Positions 41,257 through 50,051 of a stretch of DNA of 64,000 nt are shown piece by piece (the stretch's first letter is position 1; every line of letters starts with the position of its first letter). Origin of the DNA: Marivibrio halodurans (lineage in GTDB: Bacteria; Pseudomonadota; Alphaproteobacteria; UBA8366; Aestuariispiraceae). Made by a program: the position numbers and the translations under genes. The stretch is from positions 42,288 to 106,287 of the forward strand of contig NZ_JAGMWN010000011.1 of NCBI RefSeq assembly GCF_017963645.1, read 5' to 3'. The notes beneath the pieces are model-generated. The model made no database searches. It was not told the DNA's origin and saw only the letters and a list, made by a program, of their open reading frames with translations.

Positions 41257-42036
41257 ATGGATCTCGGCATCTCCGGTCTGAACGCGCTGCTCCTCGGCAG
41301 TTCCCAGGGGCTCGGCCTGTCCTGCGCCCAGTCGTTGGTGGAAGCCGGCGCGCGGGTCGTCGTCAACGGCCGCGACGCGGACAAGGTGGCGGGCGTCGCG
41401 GCACGGATCGGCGCCGTGGGATCGGTTGCAGGCGATGTTTCCGACCCGGACGGCCGCCGCGCCATTATCGAGCGCGCGCGCGAGGTCCTCGGCGGTCCGA
41501 TCGCGATCCTGGTGACCAATTCCGGCGGTCCGCCGCCGGGGCCGCTGGAGACGCACGACCACGCGGTCTGGCTGAAGGCGTTGGAGGGCAACATGCTGGC
41601 GGCGATCGATTTCGCCGGTCTGGCGCTGCCCGACATGCGCGCGGCCGGGTTCGGGCGGATCGTCAATGTCACCTCCTTCACGGTGCGGGAACCCTATCCG
41701 AACATGGGGCTCGCCACCGGCGTGCGCGCGGGCCTGACCGGTGCCATGGCCAGCCTCGCCCGCGAGGTCGCGGCCGAGGGGATCACCGTCAACAATCTGC
41801 TGCCGGGCCTGATGGACACGCCCGCCCTGAAGCGCGTCTACGACGCCCAGGCGGAGCGTGAGAGCATCGCGCCGGAAGCCGCCAAGGCCCGGATGGCGGA
41901 AAGCGTGCCGATGCGCCGGCTTGGCACGGGCGAGGATTTCGGCCCCGTCTGCGCGTTCCTGTGCTCGCGCCTGGCGGGCTACATGACGGGGCAGAACATC
42001 ACCGTCGACGGCGGGATCGTGCGCGGTCTGCTCTGA
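41257..42036 (+). CDS. SDR-family oxidoreductase lacking the canonical YxxxK
   Basis: This 259-residue Rossmann protein has the cofactor motif LLLGSSQGLGLSCAQ, NGRDADK, the N-terminal VTNSGGPPPGP in place of the usual NNAG, and the C-terminal CSRLAGYMTGQNITVDGGIVRGLL. At the active site, where S..YxxxK is expected, it reads VTSFTVREPYPNMGLATGVRAGLTG. The YxxxK Lys is replaced, as in a divergent FabG-like subgroup. It lies in the TRAP operon, so it is probably catabolic. The substrate is unknown. Confidence 0.82.
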   Translation: MDLGISGLNALLLGSSQGLGLSCAQSLVEAGARVVVNGRDADKVAGVAARIGAVGSVAGDVSDPDGRRAIIERAREVLGGPIAILVTNSGGPPPGPLETHDHAVWLKALEGNMLAAIDFAGLALPDMRAAGFGRIVNVTSFTVREPYPNMGLATGVRAGLTGAMASLAREVAAEGITVNNLLPGLMDTPALKRVYDAQAERESIAPEAAKARMAESVPMRRLGTGEDFGPVCAFLCSRLAGYMTGQNITVDGGIVRGLL

Positions 42037-42102
42037 CGGCGGCCCCCGCGCCGCGCGGCGGCGATCCAATCATTGCGGGACGAGGAGAGGAGGCATTCCC
42101 AG

Positions 42103-43605
42103 ATGCGGGACATGAAGGCGGACGGCGTGACGCTGGGTATCATCGGGGCGGGCGCGATGGGATCGGGCATCGCCCAGGTCGCCGCGACCGGCGGAATCCG
42201 GGTTCTGATCCACGATGCGCGCGCCGGCGCGGCGGAAAAGGCGTGCGCGGCCATCGCGGCACGCCTGACCAAGCGCGCGGAAGCCGGCAAGATGGATCGC
42301 GCGGAGGCGGAGGCCGCCATCGCGCGGCTCGGCGCAGCCGAGGGCATGGCCGACATGGCGCCCTGCGACGTGGTGATCGAGGCGGTGATCGAGGATCTGG
42401 CGGTCAAGCGCGCCGTCTTCGCGGAGCTGGAGGGCGTTGTCGCCCCGGATGCGATCCTGGCCTCCAACACCTCCTCCCTGCCGATCGGGGCGATCGCCGC
42501 TTCCTCGACGCACCGCGGGCGGATCGCGGGCATGCATTTCTTCAACCCCGTGCCGGTCATGAAGCTGGTCGAGGTGATCCGCGCGCCGGAGACGACGGAC
42601 GATGTCCACGCGGCGCTGATGATCCTGGCCGAGCGGATGGGGCGCACCCCGGTGGCGGTCCGGGACACGCCCGGCTTTCTCGTCAATTTCGGCGGCCGCG
42701 CCTATCCGACGGAGGCGCTGGCGATCCTGCATGAGCGGGTGGCCGAGCCGGCCGCCATCGACGCGGTCATGCGCGACGGCTTCGGCTTCCGCATGGGACC
42801 GTTCGAATTGATGGATCTGACCGGAATCGACGTGAACTATCCGGTGACCCGATTCGTGCATGAAAGCGCCTTCGGCGATCCGCGCCTGCGGTCCACGCCC
42901 GCGCATCGCTATCTGTTCGAGACCGGGAGCCTGGGGCGGAAGAGTGGGCGCGGCTTCTTCGCCTATGATGCGGACGGAAAGGCCCTGGCCCACCCCGACA
43001 GCGGAAGCACGGCCGAACCCGCCGCCGCCGTGGTGCTGGACGGGGACGATCCGGTGTTGCGGGATCTCGTGCTGGCCAGCGGCGCGACGATCCTCGACGC
43101 GGACGACGGCGTCGCGCCGGTCCTGGCCGCGCCGCTGGGGGAGGACGCGACGGCCCATGCCGTGCGGCGGGGGCTCGACGCGCGGCGGCTCGTCTGTCTC
43201 GACACGGTGCCCGATACCTCGGTCCGCGTCACGCTGATGACCGCGCCCGGCGCCGATCCGGCCATCCGGGATTCGGTGATCGCGCGCTTCGCCATGGCGC
43301 GGAAGGTAACCGCCATTCAGGATTCCCCCGGCTTCATCGCCCAGCGCATCGTCGCGATGGTCGCCAATCTGGGTTGCGAGATGGCGCAGACCGGCCTCGC
43401 CGCGCCGGAAGATATCGACCTCGCCATGCGCCTCGGCCTGAATTATCCGAAGGGGCCGCTGGAACTGGCCGACGCGCTCGGCCCCGACCGGGTGCTGGAA
43501 ATCCTGACGCGCCTGCAGGCGCTGACCGGCGACGACCGGTACCGCCCCAGCCAATGGCTGCGCCGCCGCGCCGCGCTGGGCCGGTCCGCGCGAATGGCCG
43601 CCTAG
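42103..43605 (+). CDS. 3-hydroxyacyl-CoA dehydrogenase (PaaH-like)
   Basis: This 500-residue NAD-dependent enzyme oxidises 3-hydroxyacyl-CoA. The NAD-binding IIGAGAMGSGIAQV lies at about residues 9-22, SNTSSLPIGAIA and GMHFFNPVPVMKLVEVI carry the catalytic Ser and His, and two C-terminal helical domains are present (the second near DSPGFIAQRIVAMVANLG). The two-domain C-terminus and length resemble PaaH, the 3-hydroxyadipyl-CoA dehydrogenase. GAGGAGAGGAGG precedes ATG 42103. It is the last gene of the TRAP operon, and its stop lies in a 30-base palindrome. Confidence 0.9.
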   Translation: MRDMKADGVTLGIIGAGAMGSGIAQVAATGGIRVLIHDARAGAAEKACAAIAARLTKRAEAGKMDRAEAEAAIARLGAAEGMADMAPCDVVIEAVIEDLAVKRAVFAELEGVVAPDAILASNTSSLPIGAIAASSTHRGRIAGMHFFNPVPVMKLVEVIRAPETTDDVHAALMILAERMGRTPVAVRDTPGFLVNFGGRAYPTEALAILHERVAEPAAIDAVMRDGFGFRMGPFELMDLTGIDVNYPVTRFVHESAFGDPRLRSTPAHRYLFETGSLGRKSGRGFFAYDADGKALAHPDSGSTAEPAAAVVLDGDDPVLRDLVLASGATILDADDGVAPVLAAPLGEDATAHAVRRGLDARRLVCLDTVPDTSVRVTLMTAPGADPAIRDSVIARFAMARKVTAIQDSPGFIAQRIVAMVANLGCEMAQTGLAAPEDIDLAMRLGLNYPKGPLELADALGPDRVLEILTRLQALTGDDRYRPSQWLRRRAALGRSARMAA

Positions 43606-43631
43606 CGCCTGATGATATCATCAGGCGCTAG
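43602..43631. repeat. perfect 30-base palindrome at a gene end, related to MITE family 1 ends
   Basis: The sequence is a perfect dyad centred on GATGATATCATC with arms TAGCGCC and GGCGCTA. It resembles two family 1 terminal repeats joined head to head, without an interior. The stop codon of the dehydrogenase gene (TAG 43603-43605) is part of it. It lies between convergent operons and may act as a bidirectional transcription end. Confidence 0.7.
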
Positions 43632-43652
43632 CGCGCGATGCCGTTCCGGCGG

Positions 43653-44423
43653 TCAGGGTGCTTCCGGAGGTGGCAGGACGGGGCCGAGAATCCCGGCAAC
43701 CTCCTTCAGCGCGTCGGCCAGCGTCGTGCGCATGGTCTCCTCCGAGACCGACCCGGTGGCGACCGGGATGGTCAGTGCCGCATATTCCCCGTTATGCAGG
43801 ACCGGCACGGAAATGCCGCCGATGCCCGTGCGCCATTTGTTGCGCACGACGGCCGCGCCGTCCCGGCGGCAGGCCGCCACGGTATCCAGGAAGGACTTCG
43901 CGTCCTGCCCGTTGCGGGTCATGTCGGCGCGCACGCGGGCCAGCAGCATGCGCCGCTCGTCCTCCGGCAGGGCGGCGACCAGCGCGGCGCCCGCCGCCGA
44001 CACCGGGATGCGCAGCCGCCCGCCCGTCGCCAGCCGCACGGCGACGAGATTCTCCCCCTCGATCACCGCGACGAAGATGATATGCAATTTGTCCCGCACG
44101 GCCAGCGCCGTGGTCTCGCCGGTGGCGTGGCTGAGGCGTTCGAGATGCGGGCGCGCCTGCTCCAGCAACCGCATCTCCGCCAGCACCGGATAGCCCAGCG
44201 TCAGGTTCTTCGGCGTCAGCTCATAGCCGCGATAGGCCCGGTTCAGCCGGATATAGCCCAGCACGGTCAGGGTGTGCGTCAAGCGGCTGATGGTCGAGGC
44301 GGCGAGGCCCGTCATCTTGGCCAGATCGCCGTTTCCGAGAGGCTTTTGCGAGCGTGACAAGGATTCCAGGATCGACAGGCCGCGCGCCAGCGACTCCACA
44401 TATTGTCGGTCTCGATCGGCCAT
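43653..44423 (-). CDS. IclR-family transcriptional regulator
   Basis: This 256-residue protein has the IclR layout. The N-terminal winged helix (YVESLARGLSILESLSRSQKPLGNGDLAKMTGLAASTISRLTHTLTVLGYI) is followed by a GAF-like effector domain (GRLRIPVSAAGAALVAALPEDERRMLL, then RTGIGGISVPVLHNGEYAALTIP). The frame runs 60 codons further upstream, but ATG 44423 has AAGGGG about eight bases away and begins the conserved region. It sits between the TRAP operon and the acyl-CoA operon, with dyads in both control regions. Confidence 0.9.
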   Translation of the reverse strand: MADRDRQYVESLARGLSILESLSRSQKPLGNGDLAKMTGLAASTISRLTHTLTVLGYIRLNRAYRGYELTPKNLTLGYPVLAEMRLLEQARPHLERLSHATGETTALAVRDKLHIIFVAVIEGENLVAVRLATGGRLRIPVSAAGAALVAALPEDERRMLLARVRADMTRNGQDAKSFLDTVAACRRDGAAVVRNKWRTGIGGISVPVLHNGEYAALTIPVATGSVSEETMRTTLADALKEVAGILGPVLPPPEAP

Positions 44424-44439
44424 TTGCGCGCCCCTTCTT

Positions 44440-44454
44440 TTCCGCAGAGCGAAA
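44440..44454. promoter_or_regulatory. candidate IclR operator, site 3
   Basis: TTCCGC-AGA-GCGAAA differs from the perfect dyad at one base. It starts 17 bases upstream of the iclR start codon, a place suited to autoregulation. A further TTCCGC half-site follows at 44460. Confidence 0.55.
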
Positions 44455-44534
44455 CCACTTTCCGCGATTCGACGTTGCAGCATTCTGATTTTTTCGGAAA
44501 GGTCACGCAAATAAAGAGGCATGCCATGGTCCGG

Positions 44535-44549
44535 TTCCGCCATGCGGAA
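44535..44549. promoter_or_regulatory. candidate IclR operator, site 4 (perfect dyad)
   Basis: TTCCGC-CAT-GCGGAA is a perfect inverted repeat 60 bases upstream of the acyl-CoA synthetase start. It is identical in both half-sites to site 2 in front of the TRAP operon. Confidence 0.62.
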
Positions 44550-44608
44550 AGCAACCCCCCGCGTGGGGTGACCGGCACCGGCGTTGGTTAGGGAAGGAGG
44601 CACCCGCG

Positions 44609-46138
44609 ATGTTGACCGGTGACATGCTGCGCCGATCGGCCGACCGTTTTCCGGAGAAGCCGGCGATCCTTTGGGAGGGCTCTTCGCTCAGCTATCGCGA
44701 TCTGGACGCATCGGCCAACCGGCTCGCCAACGCGCTGATCGCCGACGGCATGCCGAAGGGCGGCAAGGTCGGCATCATCTGCCGCAACCGCACCGAATAC
44801 GCGATCGCCTTCTTCGGCTGCGCGCGTTCCGGCGCGGTGATCGTGAATGTCTCCGTGCTCTACGCGCCGGAGGAATTGCAGTATGTGCTGAACAAGGCGG
44901 ATATCGAGCTTCTGTTCTACGAGGACGTGTTCGAGGAGAAGGTCGCCGCCGTCCGCGATCACCTGCCGAAGCTTCGCGCGACCGTGCGCATCGGCGGCGA
45001 CGGGGGTGAGGATGCCTTCCGCGCCTATTTCGCCGATGCGCCCGACACCCCGCCGAATGTCGCGATCGACGAGGACGACGCCTTCTGCATGACCTATACC
45101 GGCGGCACGACCGGCCGTCCGAAAGGCGTGTTGTGCAGCCACCGCAACCGCGTCATCACCGCCCATACCGTGATGGTCGAGGAAGCGATCGACGAGCGCG
45201 ACGTGGTCGGCATCGTCACGCCGATGTTCCATGTCGCGGCGCTGAACATCATGTTCCAGCCCGCGATCCTGGCGGGCGCGACCTGCACGCTGCTCAGCAA
45301 ATGGAGCGTCGAGGGCTTCACCGCCATGGCGAAGGCGACCGGCATGACCGCCGCCTTCATGGTGCCGACGCAGGTCTCGATGACGGTCAGCGACCCGGCC
45401 TTCGATCCGGCCGATTTCGCGCCCTGGCGCAAGCTGTCCTTCGCCGGCGCGCCGATGCCCGATTGGGTCCAGGCGGAAATGATGAAGCGGCTGCCGGATG
45501 TGCGGATGACCCAGATATACGGCCAGTCGGAAATGGGGGTGCTGACCGCGCTGCGCCCCTGGTACCTGCCGGAGAAGCTCGGCTCCGTCGGCCGTCAGGC
45601 CTATAACGTCGATGTCGCGGTGATCGACGGCGCGGGCCGCCCCGTCAAGGCGGGAGAGATCGGCGAGATCGTCTCGCGCGGCGAGAATGTGATGATCGAA
45701 TATTACGACGAGCCGGAGCAGACCGCCGCCTTCTGGAAGCACGGCTGGGCGCATACCGGCGACCTCGGCACGATCGACGCGGACGGCTTCATCACGCTGG
45801 TCGACCGCTCGAAGGACATGATCATCTCCGGCGGGGAGAACATCTATCCCAAGGAGATCGAGAACGCGATCTACGAGCATGACGGGGTGGCCGAATGCGC
45901 CGTCTTCGGCATCCCCGACGATAAGTGGGGCGAGGTGCCGGCGGCCTATGTGCTGCTGCATGCCGAGGCCGTGGTGAGCGAGGAGGAGTTGGTCGCCCAT
46001 TGCGCCGAGCGTCTGGCGCGCTTCAAGCGGCCGCGCCTCGTCAAATTCGTGACGGACTTCCCGAAAACGCCGATCGGGAAGATCCAGAAGAACATCCTGA
46101 AGGAAGAGTACTGGAAGGGCCGGGAGAAGCAGATATGA
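44609..46138 (+). CDS. acyl-CoA synthetase (AMP-forming, class I adenylate-forming)
   Basis: This 509-residue enzyme activates a carboxylic acid to its CoA ester. The P-loop [12 protein letters not shown] lies near residue 163. [45 protein letters not shown] (hinge) and the C-terminal [12 protein letters not shown] with the adenylation Lys complete the family. GGGAAGGAGG precedes the ATG. It heads a four-gene operon with 4-base and 1-base overlaps. The acid imported by the TRAP system is a plausible substrate. Confidence 0.92.
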   Translation: MLTGDMLRRSADRFPEKPAILWEGSSLSYRDLDASANRLANALIADGMPKGGKVGIICRNRTEYAIAFFGCARSGAVIVNVSVLYAPEELQYVLNKADIELLFYEDVFEEKVAAVRDHLPKLRATVRIGGDGGEDAFRAYFADAPDTPPNVAIDEDDAFCMTYTGGTTGRPKGVLCSHRNRVITAHTVMVEEAIDERDVVGIVTPMFHVAALNIMFQPAILAGATCTLLSKWSVEGFTAMAKATGMTAAFMVPTQVSMTVSDPAFDPADFAPWRKLSFAGAPMPDWVQAEMMKRLPDVRMTQIYGQSEMGVLTALRPWYLPEKLGSVGRQAYNVDVAVIDGAGRPVKAGEIGEIVSRGENVMIEYYDEPEQTAAFWKHGWAHTGDLGTIDADGFITLVDRSKDMIISGGENIYPKEIENAIYEHDGVAECAVFGIPDDKWGEVPAAYVLLHAEAVVSEEELVAHCAERLARFKRPRLVKFVTDFPKTPIGKIQKNILKEEYWKGREKQI

Positions 46139-46944
46139 CCGATCGTTATTCGAAATATGAACGCCTGAAGTTCGACTGGCCCGCCGAGCGCGTGCTGCGC
46201 GTCACCATGGACAATCCGGGCCGCCTCAATTCCGCCGACCGGGTCATGCATGGCGAACTGGTCGAGGTCTGGCGCGACATCGATGCCGACCCGAATGTCG
46301 GCGCGGCGATCATTCGGGGCGCGGGCGATGCCTTCTCCGCCGGCGGGGACCTCGACCTGGTTCAGGAGATGACGGAGGATTTCGACACCCTGACCCGGGT
46401 TTGGAAGGAGGCGCGCGACCTCGTCTACAATCTGGTCAATTGCTCGAAGCCGCTGGTCTCGGCGATGGAGGGGCCGGCCGTCGGCGCCGGGCTGGTGGCC
46501 GGGCTGCTGGCGGATATCTCCATCGCCTCGCGCAGCGCCAGGATCATCGACGGGCACACGCGCCTGGGCGTCGCGGCGGGCGATCACGCCGCCATCGTGT
46601 GGCCGCTGCTCTGCGGGCTCGCCAAGTCGAAATACTATCTGATGCTCTGCGAGCCGGTCAGCGGCGAGGAGGCGGAGCGCATCGGCCTCGTTTCCCTCGT
46701 CACCGAGCCGGAGGATCTGCACGACAAGGCGCTGGAGGTCGCGACCAAGCTCTCCAAGGGCTCGCCCACGGCGCTGCGCTGGACGAAATACGCGCTCAAC
46801 AACTGGCTGCGCATGGCCGGGCCGACCTTCGACACCTCGCTCGCGCTCGAATTCATGGGCTTCAAGGGGCCGGACGTGAAGGAGGGGCTTTCCTCCCTGC
46901 GCGAGAAGCGCCGTCCGAACTTCACCTCCGACTGTCCGCTCTGA
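46135..46944 (+). CDS. enoyl-CoA hydratase/isomerase family protein
   Basis: This 269-residue crotonase-fold protein has the oxyanion-hole segments [19 protein letters not shown] and [21 protein letters not shown], with substrate-loop [16 protein letters not shown]. The start ATG overlaps the preceding stop (ATGA), so translation is coupled. The usual catalytic Glu pair is not obvious (positions read [13 protein letters not shown]), so an isomerase or other crotonase reaction is possible. Confidence 0.87.
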   Translation: MTDRYSKYERLKFDWPAERVLRVTMDNPGRLNSADRVMHGELVEVWRDIDADPNVGAAIIRGAGDAFSAGGDLDLVQEMTEDFDTLTRVWKEARDLVYNLVNCSKPLVSAMEGPAVGAGLVAGLLADISIASRSARIIDGHTRLGVAAGDHAAIVWPLLCGLAKSKYYLMLCEPVSGEEAERIGLVSLVTEPEDLHDKALEVATKLSKGSPTALRWTKYALNNWLRMAGPTFDTSLALEFMGFKGPDVKEGLSSLREKRRPNFTSDCPL

Positions 46945-46959
46945 CCCGGGGGAATCCAG

Positions 46960-48162
46960 ATGGCCGAGGCATTCATCTGTTCCGGTGTCCGGACCCCGAT
47001 CGGGCGCTATGGCGGCGCGCTATCCGGGGTGCGGCCGGACGATCTGGCGGCGGTGACGCTGCGCGCGCTGATGGCGCGTCATCCCGACATGGATTGGGAG
47101 CGGGTCGACGATCTCTTCCTTGGTTGCGCCAATCAGGCGGGGGAGGACAATCGCAACGTGGCCCGCATGGCCGGGCTGCTTGCCGGCCTGCCGGTGGCGG
47201 TGCCGGGGGCGACGGTGAACCGGCTGTGCGGCTCCGGTCTTGATGCCGTCGGCATGGCGGCGCGCGCCATCCGTGCCGGCGAGGCCGATCTGATGATCGC
47301 GGGCGGCGTTGAATCCATGTCGCGCGCGCCCTTCGTCATGGGCAAGGCGGACAGCGCATTTTCCCGCAAGGCGGAAATCCACGACACCACGATCGGCTGG
47401 CGTTTCGTCAACCGCCTGATCGAGCGCGCGCACGGTATCGAGTCCATGCCCGAGACGGCGGAGAACGTGGCGGCGGAATTCGATATCGCCCGCGCGGATC
47501 AGGATGCCTTCGCCCTGCGCAGCCAGCAGCGCACGCTGGCCGCGCAAGCGTCGGGGCGGCTGGCGCGGGAAATCGTTCCGGTCGAGATTCCCCAGCGCAA
47601 GGGCGACCCGGTCGTCGTCGCGCGTGACGAGCATCCGCGCGAGACGAGCCTGGAGAAGCTGGCCAAGCTGCCCACCCCCTTCCGGGAGGGCGGCTGCGTC
47701 ACCGCCGGCAATGCCTCGGGCGTGAATGACGGGGCGGCCGCCCTGATCGTGGCCTCGGAAGCGGCGGCCGCGCGCCACGGCCTGACGCCGCTGGCGCGCG
47801 TGGCGGGCTTCGCCACCGCCGGGGTGCCGCCGCGCATCATGGGGATCGGGCCGGCGCCGGCCAGCCTGAAGCTGTTGGAGCGGCTCGGCCTCGCAATCGA
47901 GGCGATGGATGTGATCGAGTTGAACGAGGCTTTCGCGGCCCAGGCCCTCGCGGTGTTGCGCCAATTGGGGCTGCCGGACGACGCGGCGCATGTGAATCCC
48001 AATGGCGGGGCCATCGCGCTCGGCCATCCGCTCGGCATGTCGGGGGCGCGGCTCGCGCTTACCGCTGCCTTGGAGATGTCGGATCGCAAGGCGGCCCGCG
48101 CGCTCTGCACCATGTGCATCGGGGTCGGCCAGGGCGCCGCGATGGTTCTGGAGGCGCCGTGA
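46960..48162 (+). CDS. thiolase, 3-oxoadipyl-CoA type (PaaJ/PcaF-like)
   Basis: This 400-residue thiolase has nucleophile Cys90 in [16 protein letters not shown], His in [16 protein letters not shown], and the proton-donor Cys in [10 protein letters not shown]. The opening [28 protein letters not shown] and [24 protein letters not shown] read like the 3-oxoadipyl-CoA thiolases rather than general acetyl-CoA acetyltransferases. It would release acetyl-CoA and a shorter dicarboxyl-CoA. The stop overlaps the next start (TGATG). Confidence 0.92.
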   Translation: MAEAFICSGVRTPIGRYGGALSGVRPDDLAAVTLRALMARHPDMDWERVDDLFLGCANQAGEDNRNVARMAGLLAGLPVAVPGATVNRLCGSGLDAVGMAARAIRAGEADLMIAGGVESMSRAPFVMGKADSAFSRKAEIHDTTIGWRFVNRLIERAHGIESMPETAENVAAEFDIARADQDAFALRSQQRTLAAQASGRLAREIVPVEIPQRKGDPVVVARDEHPRETSLEKLAKLPTPFREGGCVTAGNASGVNDGAAALIVASEAAAARHGLTPLARVAGFATAGVPPRIMGIGPAPASLKLLERLGLAIEAMDVIELNEAFAAQALAVLRQLGLPDDAAHVNPNGGAIALGHPLGMSGARLALTAALEMSDRKAARALCTMCIGVGQGAAMVLEAP

Positions 48163-48956
48163 TGGGACGCATGGAGGCGGAGGACGCGAAGACCGTCCTG
48201 CTGGAGCGGCCGGAGCCGGGCATCGCCGTCGTGCGCATCAACCGGCCGGAGGTGCGCAATGCCCTGGACCTCGCCGTGCGGCGCGAGATGGCGGCGATCT
48301 TCCGGGATTTCGTCGAGGTCGAGGCGCTGCGCTGTGTCGTGCTGACCGGCAATGAGGAAAGCTTCGCCGCGGGGGCCGATATCGCCGACATGGCGGAGCT
48401 TTCGGCCGTGGATATGTATCTGCGTCACACCGAACGGCTCTGGGGCGCGATCGGCGATTGCCCGGTGCCGGTCATCGCGGCGGTCAATGGCTTCGCGCTC
48501 GGCGGGGGCATGGAACTGGCGATGCATGCGGATATCATCCTCGCCGGACGCTCGGCCCGCTTCGGCCAGCCGGAGGTGAAGGTCGGCATCATGCCGGGGG
48601 CCGGGGGCACGCAGCGCCTGACCCGCGCGGTGGGGAAGTTCCACGCCATGCGGCTGTGCCTGACCGGCGAGATGATCGATGCGGAGGAGGCCTATGGCAT
48701 GGGCCTCGTCAGCCGCGTGGTGGAGGATGCGGAGGTCATGACCGCCGCGCTCGACATGGCGCGCCGTATCGCCGCCATGCCGCCCATCGCCGTCGCCCAG
48801 ATCAAGGAAGTGATCCTGCAGGGGCCGGACGCCTCGCTCGACGCGGCGCTCGCGCTCGAACGCAAGGCGGTGCAACTGCTCTTCGCCACCCGCGACAAAC
48901 GGGAGGGGATGAGCGCCTTCCTGGAGAAGCGCAAGCCGGACTATCTCGGCCGGTGA
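48162..48956 (+). CDS. enoyl-CoA hydratase
   Basis: This 264-residue crotonase has LTGNEESFAAGADIADMAEL and AVNGFALGGGMELAMHADIILAG (oxyanion hole) and PEVKVGIMPGAGGTQRLTRAVG with the catalytic Glu region, so it is a typical active hydratase, PaaF-like. It begins at the ATG overlapping the thiolase stop by one base and is the last gene of the operon. Confidence 0.92.
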   Translation: MGRMEAEDAKTVLLERPEPGIAVVRINRPEVRNALDLAVRREMAAIFRDFVEVEALRCVVLTGNEESFAAGADIADMAELSAVDMYLRHTERLWGAIGDCPVPVIAAVNGFALGGGMELAMHADIILAGRSARFGQPEVKVGIMPGAGGTQRLTRAVGKFHAMRLCLTGEMIDAEEAYGMGLVSRVVEDAEVMTAALDMARRIAAMPPIAVAQIKEVILQGPDASLDAALALERKAVQLLFATRDKREGMSAFLEKRKPDYLGR

Positions 48957-49051
48957 TCATATCCGTCCCCCCTTGCCGCCATCCGGACGGCGTGCCGATC
49001 GCGGAAAGGGGGAGGCAGAGATCTCGGTGCCCTCATTGCTTCCGGTGGGAT

Positions 49052-49468
49052 TCATCCGGACGGCGTGCGCGCGAATAGCTGTAGCGCGGGGTCCATTGGA
49101 TCCCAGGCATGGCCGCACGCGCCATATGTGACTACTTTCGGATCGAACAGGGCCGGCTCGTCGAGGCTGGCGGCGTGAACCGCGATCACCTCCGGCATCG
49201 CGTCCAAGGTCAGATAGACCGGGGTGCCGCAGGTCGGACAGAAGCCGTGACCTTTTTCGAATCCGCTGTCGCCGACGATCCGCCACGTCTTCGTTTCGCC
49301 CATGATGGTCACCGCCGCGCGATTCGGAAAGGTCAGATAGGAGCCATGTCCCGTACCGCTTCGCCTTTGGCAATCGCGGCATTGGCAGTGGTTCTCGAAG
49401 ATGGGGGCATCCTGTGTTTCGTAACGGATCGCGCCGCATGCGCACCCGCCGGTATAGGGCTTGGTCAT
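49052..49468 (-). CDS. GFA-family zinc protein
   Basis: This 138-residue protein has the seven zinc-binding cysteines of the GFA (glutathione-dependent formaldehyde-activating-like) family: GGCACGAIRY, NHCQCRDCQRRSG and GFCPTCGTPVY. The fold binds two zinc ions. Enzymatic activity is doubtful for most members. It is on the same strand as the following SRPBCC and ArsR genes but is separated from them by a tandem repeat. Confidence 0.88.
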   Translation of the reverse strand: MTKPYTGGCACGAIRYETQDAPIFENHCQCRDCQRRSGTGHGSYLTFPNRAAVTIMGETKTWRIVGDSGFEKGHGFCPTCGTPVYLTLDAMPEVIAVHAASLDEPALFDPKVVTYGACGHAWDPMDPALQLFARTPSG

Positions 49469-49525
49469 CGGGATATTTCCTGTCGGTGGACATTACTTGG
49501 CCCCGCGAGGGGCGGGGCGCCCAGA

Positions 49526-49585
49526 GCCACGCTGTAGGCCACGCTGTAGGCCACGCTGTAGGCCACGCTGTAGGCCATGCCGTGG
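49526..49585. repeat. 12-base tandem repeat
   Basis: Four perfect head-to-tail copies of GCCACGCTGTAG (49526-49573) are followed by one degenerate copy, GCCATGCCGTGG (49574-49585). They lie just beyond the stop of the SRPBCC gene (49587, opposite strand). Because the unit is a multiple of three, it keeps reading frames open on both strands, but no real gene uses it. It probably arose by replication slippage. Confidence 0.9.
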
Positions 49586-49586
49586 G

Positions 49587-50051
49587 TCATGCCGCCTTCG
49601 GCTTGGCGAAGATGTCGAGCCCATGGCCGGTTTCCAGGAGGGATTTCATGCTGGAGAGAACCACCGGCCACCCCCTGCCGATGCCGTTCGCCATCGCGCT
49701 GCCGGCTTCCAACTCGTCATGGGTGACGGTCAGCCGGACCATGCCCTCATAGTCCACGATCTCGAACGTCACCCGGCTGTAGGCGGCCGGATCGTCGGCT
49801 TGCGAGGCATTCGCCCAGGTGATGACGAGCCGTCGCGGCGGCAGGGTCTCGACGACCGTGCCGACGAGTTCGACGGTTCGCGCGTCATCGGCGCGGATAT
49901 GTTCCCATCTCGATCCGGCCTCCCAGTCGGAGACGTTCTCATGGCCCCAGTAGCGGCGCGCCACGTCCGGTTTCGTTATGGCCTCGAACACTTTTTCCGG
50001 CGTCGAGAGGATATAGGTGACGTAAACGAAGCTGGTTGTTTCCCTGGTCAT
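49587..50051 (-). CDS. SRPBCC/AHSA1-type protein
   Basis: This 154-residue START-like protein has VYVTYILSTPEKVFEAITKPDVARRYWGHENVSDWEAGSRWEHI, then VGTVVETLPPRRLVITWA and the C-terminal helix GWPVVLSSMKSLLETG. The ATG overlaps the ArsR stop by one base (TAATG). ArsR-SRPBCC pairs are frequent and usually autoregulated. The bound ligand is unknown. Confidence 0.88.
   Translation of the reverse strand: MTRETTSFVYVTYILSTPEKVFEAITKPDVARRYWGHENVSDWEAGSRWEHIRADDARTVELVGTVVETLPPRRLVITWANASQADDPAAYSRVTFEIVDYEGMVRLTVTHDELEAGSAMANGIGRGWPVVLSSMKSLLETGHGLDIFAKPKAA

Noticed and set aside
39985..42069. A roughly 700-codon open frame antisense to dctM and the SDR gene
   Set aside because: Its translation is almost entirely Arg, Asp, His and Gln, typical of an antisense shadow in GC-rich DNA. 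Two recognisable genes occupy the other strand.
49526..49597. Possible CRISPR array
   Set aside because: Head-to-tail units of 12 bases without spacers, and no cas genes nearby.
49465..49671. A frame encoding AYSV repeats across the 12-base tandem repeat
   Set aside because: The peptide repeat follows from a 12-base unit being a multiple of three. No ribosome binding site or family is seen, and it overlaps the SRPBCC gene.
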